From an uncultured Pirellulaceae bacterium (GTDB taxonomy: Bacteria; Planctomycetota; Planctomycetia; Pirellulales; Pirellulaceae), in NCBI GenBank assembly GCA_937944405.1, contig CALDYR010000023.1, positions 1-64,000 of the forward strand: a stretch of 64,000 nucleotides of DNA, read 5' to 3'. Each line of letters opens with the position of its first letter. The stretch's first letter is position 1. The position numbers and the translations under genes were made by a program. A model generated the notes under the pieces. It made no database searches and was not told the DNA's origin. It saw only the letters and a program-made list of their open reading frames with translations. Positions 9,798 to 19,523 of the stretch are shown here, one piece after another.

Positions 9798-11207
9798 TTA
9801 CGGTTGGGACATACGTTTGACGATTCCGTCTCCATCCAGCGTAATCGCGTAGGGCACTCGGTTAACGCCACTAATTTCCAGCCACCGTTTAGACGTTGAG
9901 TTGTCGATGAAACGGAAGGTAGGGAACTTCTTCTTCAGAACGATGATTTCGTCAGGCAGAAGTTCCGCGATCGGTACTAACAACAGCTCGGTCGACCATC
10001 GATCGTAGAGACGGGAGTCTTGGACGCGCACTAGCGCATCGATCGATGATTTTTCGTCGGGATTCCAAAATATGACTACGGTTCGTTCTTTTTTTAGCGG
10101 TTCGATGGGTGTGCCTCTGACGTCCAATCCCGCAAGCGGGAAAGGATTGCCAACCAAACCGATACGAGTTGATACTTTCTGAATTTTGGCCAACACGTAC
10201 TGGCGAATGACTTCATTTACATCGCCCGCAGCGGCATTGATTTGCTGAAGAACTCTACCTGCGACTATGGTGTTGCCAGCTTGGAGGTACTGTTCAGGAA
10301 GGTCCAACAACACGTTGTAGGTTTCTATTGATTGGGGCGGCGTTTTTTGGATTTGCTTCAATAGTTCGATCGTTTTTGGTAAATAATCGTCGCTTTCGGT
10401 GCGCCCCAAAGAGCTGTCCTCGTAGTAGGTGAAAAAGTTGGGGTGGTCCAACAATTCCAATCCAATATCTTTAATCTTCTGTTCTTTGGCCAGCAGCATC
10501 TTCATGCCTAGCGCCTTGAGGATTTTCCCTGCCGCAGCTTTGTCGGTGCTGTTGGCAAAGTAAATCCGCGCCGCTCTAGCACAACCGGCGGCTTGGGCAG
10601 GGGGGACCAAGCTTGTTTCACGGATCGCGTTGATCGATGCCATTGCCATGTCATACAACTGGTCATCGCGACGGTTGGCCAGCGTCGCCATATCGACGTA
10701 GGCCAGCAGATAGTGGTATTCGTCTTGTTGTGCTTCGGTTTCGGCTGATTGAGCGGCTTGATTTTTTAGCCGTCGGATTTCGGCAGTTGGATCGATCCCA
10801 TTTTCGGCCAACAGCACGCATTTGAGCGCATGCAACGCGATCAGTTTCTCTTTAAGTTTGTCCGCGTATTGATTGTTTTGGGTTAGTAGATGGCGGCAAT
10901 TTTTAATCATCGCGTCCAGTTTTTCGATACGTTCCGGATAAGTGAATTTTGAAAAATCTTTGGGGACGGTTACCGCATCTACAAAGTTTCCGAAGTCCGA
11001 TTTTCCGGAGTCGAACTGAGTCACTGGCGCATCAACCGCCGTTCCCACGGAACCGTTTCCGTCTTTCACGACGTAGTAAATCAGTCCACCGACCAACGCA
11101 ATTACCAATGAAATCGACAGCAATCGCGACAGCGGTATGCCCGTTTTGGCAAACACGGCATCAGACATTCTTCTGTATCGGCTTCGACTTCGACGATGTT
11201 TGCCCAT
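9798..11207 (-). CDS. Membrane-anchored protein with redox-dead thioredoxin-like domain
   Basis: 469 residues from the ATG at 11207; an upstream start at 11264 is possible. A basic cytosolic tail (KHRRSRSRYRR) precedes one transmembrane segment (LSRLLSISLVIALVGGLIYYVV, about residues 25-46), so the bulk is outside the cytoplasm. The middle, about 100-330, is alpha-helical and tetratricopeptide-like. The C-terminal about 110 residues resemble a TlpA/thioredoxin fold: RTVVIFWNPDEKSSIDALV sits where the FWATWCGPC motif would be, and the cis-Pro loop may be GVNRVPYAITLDGDG. Neither catalytic cysteine is present. It faces the DUF1559-type lipoprotein gene divergently, so they could be functionally linked. 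The function is unknown. Confidence 0.75.
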   Translation of the reverse strand: MGKHRRSRSRYRRMSDAVFAKTGIPLSRLLSISLVIALVGGLIYYVVKDGNGSVGTAVDAPVTQFDSGKSDFGNFVDAVTVPKDFSKFTYPERIEKLDAMIKNCRHLLTQNNQYADKLKEKLIALHALKCVLLAENGIDPTAEIRRLKNQAAQSAETEAQQDEYHYLLAYVDMATLANRRDDQLYDMAMASINAIRETSLVPPAQAAGCARAARIYFANSTDKAAAGKILKALGMKMLLAKEQKIKDIGLELLDHPNFFTYYEDSSLGRTESDDYLPKTIELLKQIQKTPPQSIETYNVLLDLPEQYLQAGNTIVAGRVLQQINAAAGDVNEVIRQYVLAKIQKVSTRIGLVGNPFPLAGLDVRGTPIEPLKKERTVVIFWNPDEKSSIDALVRVQDSRLYDRWSTELLLVPIAELLPDEIIVLKKKFPTFRFIDNSTSKRWLEISGVNRVPYAITLDGDGIVKRMSQP

Positions 11208-11381
11208 ACGCTGCTGCTCTGATCTGATGAAAGATTTTCTTAAACGTACTATACTGGAAATCACAGCACTTTTTGCATCAGTCTATCAAGGGCCGCCACC
11301 GTTTTCTACGGACAAACATCGACTTCTTGAATTTACTGAATCTGTTACTTTTGCGCCAGCGGCGCCGATTCGAGAACCAAA

Positions 11382-13172
11382 TTGAGTTTCATCAAAGTTG
11401 CAAAATTCCGAAGTCCAATCGCATGGGCCTTGATTGCCGTTTGGTCCCTGTTGACCAATGTTGGGTGTGATGAATCAGCTTCCCCCGTTGCCACGGTTCG
11501 ATCATCAACGAAGGACGCGTCATTTGCGGGCGCTGGTTCGGCCGACGTTGGTTCGGCCGACGTCAGTCGCGATGCTGAAGACGAAGAAAAAACGACAACG
11601 CTGCGCCGTCGGAATCGAGTTTTAGACTATTCCTTTTTGCACCCGGACCATTTCGCAGTGACCTTGATTGACGTTGTGCAGATTTTTGAAAACCCTGACC
11701 TACAAGATTTTCAGTGGGCTCGTTTTTCAAGCCTGCTACAACCTTACGTCGGTCGAAAGAACGCTCATCCAAGCCGTCTTTCGGCGGTTTGGATTTTGTG
11801 CGATCGAGAGATTGTCGACGCGGATAAAGCGGAAGAGGCCAAAGAGTCGGATTTCGTAATCTTCGTCATCGATTTCTTGGAACCCTACGACCAAAACGTG
11901 TTAGCCAAAACGATCAACAATCGTAACCAATCACAATCGCAAGCCAACGACGCACCTTGGCGATCCCAGATCGTATCCCGTTCGGATCGGCAAATTGCCA
12001 TCGGCATCCCGGCGATGTTGGCGAAACTGTCGGAGGCAGACGGGGGCGGCGATGTTGCCGCCGCGATCTCGAAAGTCGCTCCTGATGTTGACGTGGCCTT
12101 AACTTTAACCTTTGAACCTGTGCGCGGCGCTTTGAAGGGCGTGATGGCGATGGCGACTCAGTTTTTGGGGGCCGATATGAAACCGCTGCTGCAACTTCCG
12201 AATTCGGCGCGGCATTTCGACGCGACGCTGTCGCTTTCCTCGGATCAGCTACTAATGACGGATTTAAAGATGAGTTCAGGGGATTCAGCCGAACAGGTGA
12301 CTGATGTCTGGTCCAAGCTACTGGGGTCAGGGAACATCGGCCAGTTGCTGACCTTGTTTAGTTTTCAGTTCAGCACTCAAAAACGCATGTTCGAATTTCG
12401 TAGTTTGCCGATGTTGAATAAGGTCAGTCGGCAGATTGAAACGTCTAGCCTGTATCAGGTTCGCAACGATGGACCGGTTATCAAATCCGAATTTACCCGG
12501 CCTCGGGATTTTGGCAAATTTTTAGAAACCGCCGTTGATGACGTTGAGCGGACTTTGGCGTTGCGGGCGCGGATGAAGCGCATGCAGGAAACTGCTAAGG
12601 CCTTGAAAAATTACGAAGAGGTACACGGGCATCTTCCAGCCCCAAATTTTCAACGCCCAGACATTGCCGACGGCCCTGATTTTAGTTGGCGATGCGAGTT
12701 GCTGCCGTTGCTGGGCTGGCAGCGTATCTTCGACAAAGTGGACTTTGAATCGGCTTGGGACAGCGCCGCGAACAAACCAGCGCGGCCCTACATCGTTCCA
12801 GCGTTACATGATCGACGTGACCTACAACCGATGGCGGTGATGTTGCCTGTGAATCCGAACTGGATGTTTCCCGATCGAACGTCGCGGGCCGAACGGGGGT
12901 CGATCACGGATCGCCCCGAACACACCGCGATTGCGCTGGAGGTCCGTGTTTCCCCTGATTTCCATAGCTTTCAGCCCGCCGATTTAACAGCCGATGATCT
13001 GTCGCTTTGGGGGCGCGCCGATGAAGCAGGGGCGATTTTCATAGATGCGAACTTTGACGTGCGTGTGGTCGCTAAAAGCGCGGAAAACATGAAGGCCGTG
13101 TTGTCGGTCAGCGGCGGGGAAAGGCTTAGGAAGTCAGACTTTATTGAAGCGCTGGGGTACTCCAACGACTGA
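11382..13172 (+). CDS. Lipoprotein with DUF1559-type C-terminal region
   Basis: 596 residues. The N-terminus is a lipoprotein signal: a hydrophobic stretch ending in the lipobox LTNVGC at about residue 29, so the mature protein is membrane-attached outside the cytoplasm. A Ser/Asp-rich linker follows, then a domain of about 300 residues with no recognised motif. The last about 180 residues (QETAKALKNYEEVHGHLPAP, SWRCELLPLLGW, DSAANKP) match the DUF1559/prepilin-like proteins greatly expanded in planctomycetes, but without the N-terminal pilin cleavage site. The role is unknown. The start at 11382 is ATG and leaves a clean 174-base divergent region to the preceding gene. Confidence 0.85.
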   Translation: MSFIKVAKFRSPIAWALIAVWSLLTNVGCDESASPVATVRSSTKDASFAGAGSADVGSADVSRDAEDEEKTTTLRRRNRVLDYSFLHPDHFAVTLIDVVQIFENPDLQDFQWARFSSLLQPYVGRKNAHPSRLSAVWILCDREIVDADKAEEAKESDFVIFVIDFLEPYDQNVLAKTINNRNQSQSQANDAPWRSQIVSRSDRQIAIGIPAMLAKLSEADGGGDVAAAISKVAPDVDVALTLTFEPVRGALKGVMAMATQFLGADMKPLLQLPNSARHFDATLSLSSDQLLMTDLKMSSGDSAEQVTDVWSKLLGSGNIGQLLTLFSFQFSTQKRMFEFRSLPMLNKVSRQIETSSLYQVRNDGPVIKSEFTRPRDFGKFLETAVDDVERTLALRARMKRMQETAKALKNYEEVHGHLPAPNFQRPDIADGPDFSWRCELLPLLGWQRIFDKVDFESAWDSAANKPARPYIVPALHDRRDLQPMAVMLPVNPNWMFPDRTSRAERGSITDRPEHTAIALEVRVSPDFHSFQPADLTADDLSLWGRADEAGAIFIDANFDVRVVAKSAENMKAVLSVSGGERLRKSDFIEALGYSND

Positions 13173-13391
13173 GATTCAATGACGGGAACGAAGAAGCTTT
13201 TGAGAAGACTTCGGAATTGGAGCCATGGCTTGAGGGGGCGCGTGGGGAATTAGCCAAGAAACGATCCCCCCGACGCAGTCGAATTTACCCGCGCGTCATC
13301 GAAACAAAGGTGTCAAAGATGGGCCAAAGCACAGCCGCATCACCGAAAACAAAAAACTCAAAAAAACATCCCAACAGACAGTGGGCATGCT

Positions 13392-14732
13392 TCATTGAGC
13401 GGCGAAATGCGACGCGAAGCGCCGTAGCAGTATCACCGCAGCAACTCCCAGTCCGATGGTCAAACCGTACCACAGGCCGATTCCACCCCAACCCAATCCG
13501 AAAGCACAGAAGGCGCCGGACGTCACACCGAACCCCCAATAGGCCAACAACGTCAACAGCATCGCGGCGCGCGTGTCTTTCATCCCGCGCAGCGCCATTG
13601 ATCCGCCGACTTGAATACCGTCGAAGACCCCGAAAGCGGACGCGACCAACAAAAATGAAGTTGCTTGCGCAATTACGACTGCGTTCTGTGGCTCATTGAG
13701 GTCCAGATACAATCCGATAATCCGACTCGGGATAAAAATGAAGCACAGGCCAGAAACCAACATGATCGCGCCTGAAACTGCGATTCCTAAATAACCAACA
13801 ATCTTTGCGCGGGTGACTTGATTAGCCCCGATGGCTTGGCCGACACGCACCGAGGTCCCGATCGAAATTCCTAACGGGACCATAAAGGCGATCGAAGCAG
13901 TTTGCAACGCGATCTGATGGGCGGCTAACGCTTCTTTGCCAAACCAACCCATCGCAAACGCGGACGCCGAAAACATACTGGTTTCAAATCCGATCGTCAT
14001 CCCGATGGGCACACCAACTTTGATTAACTCCCACATCTGCCGCCGGCTTTCTGGGCTGAAGATTCGATCGAATTTAAAAATCGACAGATGTCTGTACTTC
14101 CATCTCATATAAGAAATGGACGATAAACAGGCACACCACATCACAAACGCGCTGGCGTAGCCGGTTCCCACCAACCCCATCTTGGGAAATCCGAACCGTC
14201 CGAACATAAAAATTTCGTTGGCCACGATGTTCACCAACACATTTAATAGACTGATGATCAGTATCGGCCGCGTGTCGGCCAAAGACTCAAGCGCCGAACG
14301 GATCGACAGGAAAATAAACGCAGGAAACAGCCCCCATGAAATGGCTTTTAAATAATCGCCGCTTTGTTTTGCCACGTCGGCAGGTTGTTCCATCCACCGA
14401 AACAGGTGTTCCGCGTTGTACAACAACAACCAACTGGGGATGACCAACCAAAACGAAAGCAAAAACGCCTGCCTTAGCACGCAACTAATTTTAGCTTCGT
14501 TATTGGCGCCTTGGGCTTGTGCGACGATCGGGCTGACCCCGAAAAGGACTCCCGAAATCACGAAGATGACCAAATAAAACGTCGTGCTGCCCAACGCGAT
14601 TCCTGCAATCGCATCGTTGCCCAGCCTACCGGCCATCAAAGTATCGACGAAGGATATCGTGTTTTGAGCCAAATGAGCCAGCACCAAAGGCAAGGCTAAC
14701 TTTATCAGCCCGGATAATTCTTGTCGGTACAC
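13392..14732 (-). CDS. MATE-family multidrug exporter (NorM-like)
   Basis: 446-residue inner membrane protein with about 12 hydrophobic segments, the length and pattern of the NorM branch of MATE drug/sodium antiporters. Family-type motifs are visible: ALPLVLAHLAQNTISFVDTLMAGRLG at the N-terminus (about residues 13-38), GVSPIVAQAQGA, and the second-half LAAHQIALQTASIAFMVPLGISIGTSVRVGQAIGAN. Likely expels cationic compounds using an ion gradient. It starts with GTG at 14732 and has no operon partner: it converges on the DUF1559-type gene and its start lies 78 bases from the stop of the metallophosphoesterase, which reads the same way, so the two could be cotranscribed. Confidence 0.92.
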   Translation of the reverse strand: MYRQELSGLIKLALPLVLAHLAQNTISFVDTLMAGRLGNDAIAGIALGSTTFYLVIFVISGVLFGVSPIVAQAQGANNEAKISCVLRQAFLLSFWLVIPSWLLLYNAEHLFRWMEQPADVAKQSGDYLKAISWGLFPAFIFLSIRSALESLADTRPILIISLLNVLVNIVANEIFMFGRFGFPKMGLVGTGYASAFVMWCACLSSISYMRWKYRHLSIFKFDRIFSPESRRQMWELIKVGVPIGMTIGFETSMFSASAFAMGWFGKEALAAHQIALQTASIAFMVPLGISIGTSVRVGQAIGANQVTRAKIVGYLGIAVSGAIMLVSGLCFIFIPSRIIGLYLDLNEPQNAVVIAQATSFLLVASAFGVFDGIQVGGSMALRGMKDTRAAMLLTLLAYWGFGVTSGAFCAFGLGWGGIGLWYGLTIGLGVAAVILLRRFASHFAAQ

Positions 14733-14809
14733 GTCGTTGGTTGCTTCGAGGTAAAAAAATTACGGCAAAAGTGCTCGTGGAACGCGAAAACCAAATCGGG
14801 AAACGGGAA

Positions 14810-16036
14810 TCACCGATCGACGGCTGTTAGCGTAAAAAAACCAACCTCAGGCAAACAATTGATACGAATACACTTATCCCCCGCGATTCCTCGGCTGACG
14901 TGCATCAACATTTTTTCCATCATGAATGTTCCCGACGCATACTTAACGCCATAGCGACTGGGGGCGACGATCGGACCGACCAAGGGAATCTGTATCTGAC
15001 CTCCGTGAGTGTGTCCGGCCAACATCAAATCGAATTCAAAACCTTGCGCCCACTTTAACTGATCCGGTGCATGGCTGAGCAAAATCTTGAAAGGCCGGGA
15101 ATGATTTGGAACCGCAGGCTCCGTCCCACCACCCGATTCTAACTCAATGTCAACATCATCAACGGATTTACTATAGGGCTGTAACTTTTCAGCTCCGCCA
15201 AACCAAGGAAGTTCGTTGCCCGCGATCGCGACGTCGACGCCATTGATACCCTGAGTGACCCATCTTCCGTTGACCGCGATCAATCCGCTATCAGAGAGCA
15301 TCTTCCGTAAAAGAGGTTCGTTTTTAATACGTTTATCGTGGTTCCCCAATACATAAAACACGCCATGTTTGGATTGCAGTCCCCCAAAAACTTTGTCAAT
15401 CCAGTTTAAGCATTCGTGTTCGTCGATCAGATCACCGGTGATCAAAACCAAATCAGCATCAAACTGATTTACTTCTTCTACGATCCTTGTGTAGTAACCA
15501 ATATCAAGTTGACCGGTAAGATGAAAATCCGAAAGATGACAAATTTTCAAACCGCTTAACGATTCGCAAACCCCCGGCAACGCTAACGTTTTGCGTTCAA
15601 TCGCGACCAAATGCGATTGGTTGCCGGGAACTAATTCCAAGGCCTTGGCGAGAGGTCCAACGTAGATAGGATTATCGTTTAATTGCCGCACATCGATCAC
15701 TTCAGTTGCCGACGCCGATAATTCGGCCGGACGTTCTGCAATAAACTTTCGGTAGCCCCATCGCAAGGCGAAGTAAACACCAGCCAATAAATTGGTCGAT
15801 AGGTAAACGCCGCTGAAAAAAAAACGATTGACAATGGTCTCAACAGAGATCGTGCCGTTGAAAAACATCAAATAGGCAAACCACACAAATCCAATCAGCA
15901 CCGCAACAACAATTAACTTCTCAGTCAGCTTTCGAAACCACCGCGGCAATGCGGTGGCATGAATGCGGTTGAAAATAACGCACCAGATTGCTAAGTGGCC
16001 AACAAACATCAGGGCCCATAACATGTAGTCCATCAT
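14810..16036 (-). CDS. Membrane-anchored calcineurin-like metallophosphoesterase
   Basis: 408 residues; the first of two adjacent ATGs (16036) is chosen over a TTG at 16039. Four or so hydrophobic segments fill the first about 110 residues, then a metallophosphoesterase domain shows every metal-binding signature: ICHLSDFHLTG (D-x-H), VLITGDLID (GD), VLGNHDKR (GNHD), LLSHAPDQ and LAGHTHGGQ (GHTH). This arrangement resembles YaeI/YkoE-type enzymes and LpxG, which hydrolyse UDP-2,3-diacylglucosamine at the membrane. Planctomycetes have an outer membrane, so a lipid A role is possible but not shown by the sequence. Reads toward the MATE gene with a 77-base gap. Confidence 0.88.
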   Translation of the reverse strand: MMDYMLWALMFVGHLAIWCVIFNRIHATALPRWFRKLTEKLIVVAVLIGFVWFAYLMFFNGTISVETIVNRFFFSGVYLSTNLLAGVYFALRWGYRKFIAERPAELSASATEVIDVRQLNDNPIYVGPLAKALELVPGNQSHLVAIERKTLALPGVCESLSGLKICHLSDFHLTGQLDIGYYTRIVEEVNQFDADLVLITGDLIDEHECLNWIDKVFGGLQSKHGVFYVLGNHDKRIKNEPLLRKMLSDSGLIAVNGRWVTQGINGVDVAIAGNELPWFGGAEKLQPYSKSVDDVDIELESGGGTEPAVPNHSRPFKILLSHAPDQLKWAQGFEFDLMLAGHTHGGQIQIPLVGPIVAPSRYGVKYASGTFMMEKMLMHVSRGIAGDKCIRINCLPEVGFFTLTAVDR

Positions 16037-16429
16037 CAAAACTCGTTCGCTCTAAATCTTAAAACAGAAGTGGAACACATGGTCAAACGAGTACACAATT
16101 TTTGGGAAGCGTTACGGGGCGGCCCGTTGTCAGGTGAAAACACACCGCGACTGGGGCCGAAACACTTTAAAACGATTATGTAACACGATAAAGACCGCGG
16201 CGGCAACCAATTCGCACAAAACATTGACCCCGAAGGCGGGCACAGCAAAAGTGCTGCGACACCCTCCGAGGTCAACGGTTGAATTCATTGCTTTGCTGAT
16301 TCAGCTCAGGGGCATAATCTATTGGGAACGGCCCAACCTGTCGCAAGATGGTGCCCAAATGGGGATAGCTAGATCAGAGGGGCGTAAAAACACCTTTCAG
16401 AGACACCATTGCCTCTTTCAGGAGAGGGG
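16037..16429. other. Intergenic region of about 390 bases
   Basis: Separates the metallophosphoesterase start from the stop of the amidotransferase-like gene; both read on the minus strand. Just beyond that stop on the minus strand is a short hairpin CCTCT-N-AGAGG followed about 20 bases later by a T run, a weak candidate terminator. The two overlapping ORFs in the track (16036-16275, 16134-16538) look like chance. Confidence 0.35.
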
Positions 16430-17182
16430 TTACGCTGCGACCTTCACCATTGGAATGACCGACGGTTCGCGGATCAAGTCTAAGAATTCTTCGAAGATGC
16501 GGCTGTCGAGTGCGGAAGCGGCTTCGTTTTCAGGATGAAACTGGGTTCCAATTGCAATCCATTGGTCGCTGGTGCTTTCGATCGCTTCGATCACACCGTC
16601 AGGGCAAGTCGCGGTCACGCGGAAACCGGGCGCCACTTCGTCAATCGCCATGTGATGTCGACTGCTGACGCGAATTTCGCCGTCTCCGTATACGCGTTCC
16701 ATTAATGAATCAGCGACAATTTCTAAACTATGGCGATGGCTTTTGTCTTGTGAATCACGATGTGGAATCGCCGACGGTACGTCTTCAGGCAGATGGAGAA
16801 ACAGGTTTCCACCCATCGTCAAATTTAACAATTGGATACCAACACCGATCGCCAATACGGGAAGTTTTTCATCGGCAATGGCGTGCATTAGTTTGCGATC
16901 GAAACGCTCACGGCGCTGATCCATAGGTCTCACCGAAGGGTGCAACATGAAACCGTCACGACGAGGATCTAAATCACCGCCGCCGACCAGCACAAAACCG
17001 TCCAGTGTCTTGAGCAACGCTTGGATGTCATCTTCGCACTCCAGTGGCGGAACTACAATCGGAATACCGCCCGAACGCACGATACTGTCGTAGTATCCAG
17101 ATGTGATGACCGAAAGTGCAGGCTGATTTCCCTGAGCGGCACGATAGTCTGCATTGATTCCGATAAGTGGCTTGCGTTGCAT
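16430..17182 (-). CDS. Class I glutamine amidotransferase-like (peptidase C26) protein lacking its cysteine
   Basis: 250-residue protein of the gamma-glutamyl-GABA hydrolase (PuuD) family. Start ATG at 17182 is preceded by GGAG with 7-base spacing. It keeps the oxyanion-side segment GFVLVGGGDLDPR, the SSRHHMAIDEVAPGF segment and the C-terminal His-Glu pair in GTQFHPENE. The nucleophile elbow, normally GICRGxQ, reads LAIGVGIQLLN, so glycine stands where the nucleophilic cysteine should be. As read it cannot form the thioester used by this family. I recall related planctomycete proteins with a GVG elbow, so this may be a conserved non-hydrolytic subfamily rather than a fresh mutation. Role unknown; possibly binding of a polyamine-like or glutamyl ligand. 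Confidence 0.85.
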   Translation of the reverse strand: MQRKPLIGINADYRAAQGNQPALSVITSGYYDSIVRSGGIPIVVPPLECEDDIQALLKTLDGFVLVGGGDLDPRRDGFMLHPSVRPMDQRRERFDRKLMHAIADEKLPVLAIGVGIQLLNLTMGGNLFLHLPEDVPSAIPHRDSQDKSHRHSLEIVADSLMERVYGDGEIRVSSRHHMAIDEVAPGFRVTATCPDGVIEAIESTSDQWIAIGTQFHPENEAASALDSRIFEEFLDLIREPSVIPMVKVAA

Positions 17183-17752
17183 ATCAAAACTCCTTGTTTC
17201 TTTCTTGATCCGTCTTGGATCGCTGTCAGCAAGTGAAACGACTGAAAGGCAAGTAGCGGCCGAACGTTCGTTTCAGAAATTGTGGAGGAACAATCTCCGT
17301 CTACCATCGACTGACATTCAACGCGCGTTAATCAACCAGTTGCAGAAACAAAAACGTTATTGCGAGTGTATCGCTGTTTTGGTATCAAATGCTGAAGGTA
17401 TTAACTGCACCGAAAGATTTTGGGCCATACATGAACGTAGGGAAACATTCCCAACGCATCCTTGCATTGTCCGAAATCACCGCTGGTAACCTCGAATTGT
17501 TCCATATAAAGTTGAATCGTTGCAATCATTTGCAATCGATGACAGTCATTCTGATGATGGATTCCGCTTCGTCAAGAATTTTCTGTATGTTTGTGGCGGC
17601 CGAGTGTTTGCGCGCTAGATGTTGTGCAAGCACAGGTGGTTTGCTAGCGGGGTTGGTGTTTTCTCTTCATGCTGCGGCGCAAATTGGGCCTCCTTATTTG
17701 CTCGTTCTGCGTCGCTGTTTCTGTTTCTATCTTTATTAGTTCGGTTTAATCC
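17183..17752. other. 570-base intergenic region
   Basis: Lies between the divergent starts of the amidotransferase-like gene and the ketosynthase gene. Two long track ORFs (17154-17489, 17389-17739) have unrecognisable, cysteine- and leucine-rich products typical of chance frames. No RNA gene or repeat was recognised. Confidence 0.4.
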
Positions 17753-18826
17753 ATGGATTTTCAGCGCGTCTGCATCGAATCGCTCGGCTACACGTTGCCT
17801 GCGGAGGTTTGGACCACGGATCTGGTTGAAGAAAAATTAGACCCGCTTTACCGCCGTTTGAAGTTGCCAGCAGGACGTCTGGAATTGATGACGGGCATCG
17901 AAAAACGAGGGTTTTGGCCGGTCGCAACGCCCCCCAGCGCGATCAGCGTCAACAGCGCACGACTAGCGCTCGATGCCGCCGAAAATCTTTCCGTAAACGT
18001 TGAGTGTTTGATACACGGGTCGGTGTGTCGTGATTTTTTAGAGCCGGCCACCGCTTGTACCGTTCATCATCAGTTGGGGCTGCGGGAGGACTGTTTGATT
18101 TACGATGTTTCCAACGCCTGTTTGGGGATTATCAGCGGCATGATTCAAGCGGCCTGCATGATTGAATCAGGCCAAATAAAATCGGCGATTGTTGTCGGTA
18201 GCGAAGGCGGCCGGCAATTGGTCGAAGCCACCATCTCCGCGCTAAACAGCGATAAAACCCTGACCCGAAAATCGATCAAGAACGCGATCGCGAGCCTGAC
18301 GATTGGCTCGGCCAGCGCCGCGGTCGTTCTCACTCACGAATCGATCAGCAAAACCAAGAACCGGCTCACAACGGCGACTTCGCTGGCCAACACGAAGCAT
18401 CATGACCTGTGCCAAAGCGACCAAGACCAAGCCGGTGCCGCGATGCAGCCTTTAATGCAAACCGATTCCGAAGTCCTGATGCGCGAGGGTGTCGAGACTG
18501 GAAAGCGAAACTTTAAGAATTTCCTGAATCAATCGGGGTGGCGAATCGAGGACATCGATCGCACGGTCTGCCACCAAGTAGGAACGGCGCACCGCAAATT
18601 GATGCTTCAATCACTGGAGCTTGATCCTCAGCACGACTTTCCTACGTTTCAGTTTTTAGGCAACACGGGCGCTGCGGCGTTGCCTTCCGCTTTTGCGATC
18701 GGGTGCGAGCAGAACTTTTTTAAACCCGGTCAAAACATCGCGTGGCTGGGTATCGGATCTGGTATCAACTGCACGATGATGGGAATCGAGTGGAATGAAA
18801 GCCGAATTGGATCGGGGAAGATGTAG
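17753..18826 (+). CDS. 3-oxoacyl-ACP synthase III (FabH/OleA-like) condensing enzyme
   Basis: 357-residue thiolase-fold ketosynthase. The Cys-His-Asn triad is intact: Cys in YDVSNACLGIISG, His in TVCHQVGTAHRK, and Asn in FLGNTGAAALPSAF. The N-terminal segment RLELMTGIEKRGFWP matches the TGI(x)xR region typical of FabH and OleA. FabH starts fatty acid synthesis from acetyl-CoA and malonyl-ACP; OleA condenses two long acyl-CoAs into a beta-keto acid. Which it does cannot be decided. Absence of fabD, fabG or acpP alongside argues that it is not the housekeeping FabH. The proposed partners oleB/C/D are not in the window. Confidence 0.88.
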   Translation: MDFQRVCIESLGYTLPAEVWTTDLVEEKLDPLYRRLKLPAGRLELMTGIEKRGFWPVATPPSAISVNSARLALDAAENLSVNVECLIHGSVCRDFLEPATACTVHHQLGLREDCLIYDVSNACLGIISGMIQAACMIESGQIKSAIVVGSEGGRQLVEATISALNSDKTLTRKSIKNAIASLTIGSASAAVVLTHESISKTKNRLTTATSLANTKHHDLCQSDQDQAGAAMQPLMQTDSEVLMREGVETGKRNFKNFLNQSGWRIEDIDRTVCHQVGTAHRKLMLQSLELDPQHDFPTFQFLGNTGAAALPSAFAIGCEQNFFKPGQNIAWLGIGSGINCTMMGIEWNESRIGSGKM

Positions 18827-18849
18827 CCGCCCTACACGTCCCGATTTTT

Positions 18850-19227
18850 TTAAAGCGGCACCAATAAATCATCGTCGGTGAATTCTTCTGCGAACCGAAA
18901 GCGGGAAGTCCGAAGGATAATAGCGGTATAGGACAGGATCATCTGCGCTTCAAACATTGGGATGACACACATCAGCCACGACGTTCCCAAGCTCGTCGCC
19001 GCGTTGAAGGTCGTCAATGAAGCTTCAGCGTTGGTCAAGTAGACAAGGTTTGGGAAAATTGAGATTGAAAACTGTGCAACCAGACAAACGGTACGGAAGC
19101 ACAAATGAACAAACGCTTCTCCTTATTTTTCTGCAGAATCCGAACGGAAAATGTTGAAGACACAAACCGGAATGGAAACGACTACGGCAATGCCCCAACG
19201 CATTCTTCGATGTTGGCTACGAAGCAT
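18850..19227 (-). pseudogene. Remnant of cytochrome bd oxidase subunit II (CydB) C-terminus
   Basis: Frame-preserving reading from an ATG at 19227 gives MLRSQHRRMRWGIAVVVSIP, then an in-frame TAA at 19123-19125, then continues to a natural stop at 18850. After the stop, FSISIFPNLVYLTNAEASL, NAATSLG and ILSYTAIILRTSRFRF resemble the last two transmembrane segments of CydB (FPN... NAASSP... AYTxxVYRxF). Upstream sequence that would encode the rest of CydB and the CydA partner is absent. So this is an about 120-codon tail with a nonsense mutation. The 84-codon ORF listed in the track is only its second half. Identification rests on motif recall rather than on an alignment. Confidence 0.55.
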
Positions 19228-19523
19228 GGGGGGCTCAATCGAGAAGCGTCCTAGTGGCCGATTCAGCTGATCTTTTCAACACCTCTGTCAATCTTGTTTG
19301 TTTACGAGATTGACGTGCTTCTCTGTGGGTGATTCTTCCCAAATCTTAGCGGTAAGCTTCGGAATCTCATTACATCCACTGGAAAAGGCATCCCGTCCGC
19401 ACACCGGGGGGCCAGCAAAGTTCCGGCAAGAACCATAAAAAAAATCAGCATTTGAGTGCTCGGTCGAAGAACGCAACTACTGGTAAATATTGTCGAGTCT
19501 GCTACTCACCATGCGGGCAAGTT

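Noticed and set aside
13217-13699. 160-codon Arg-rich ORF on the plus strand
   Set aside because: It overlaps the 3' end of the MATE gene on the other strand, and the arginine excess is typical of a shadow frame.
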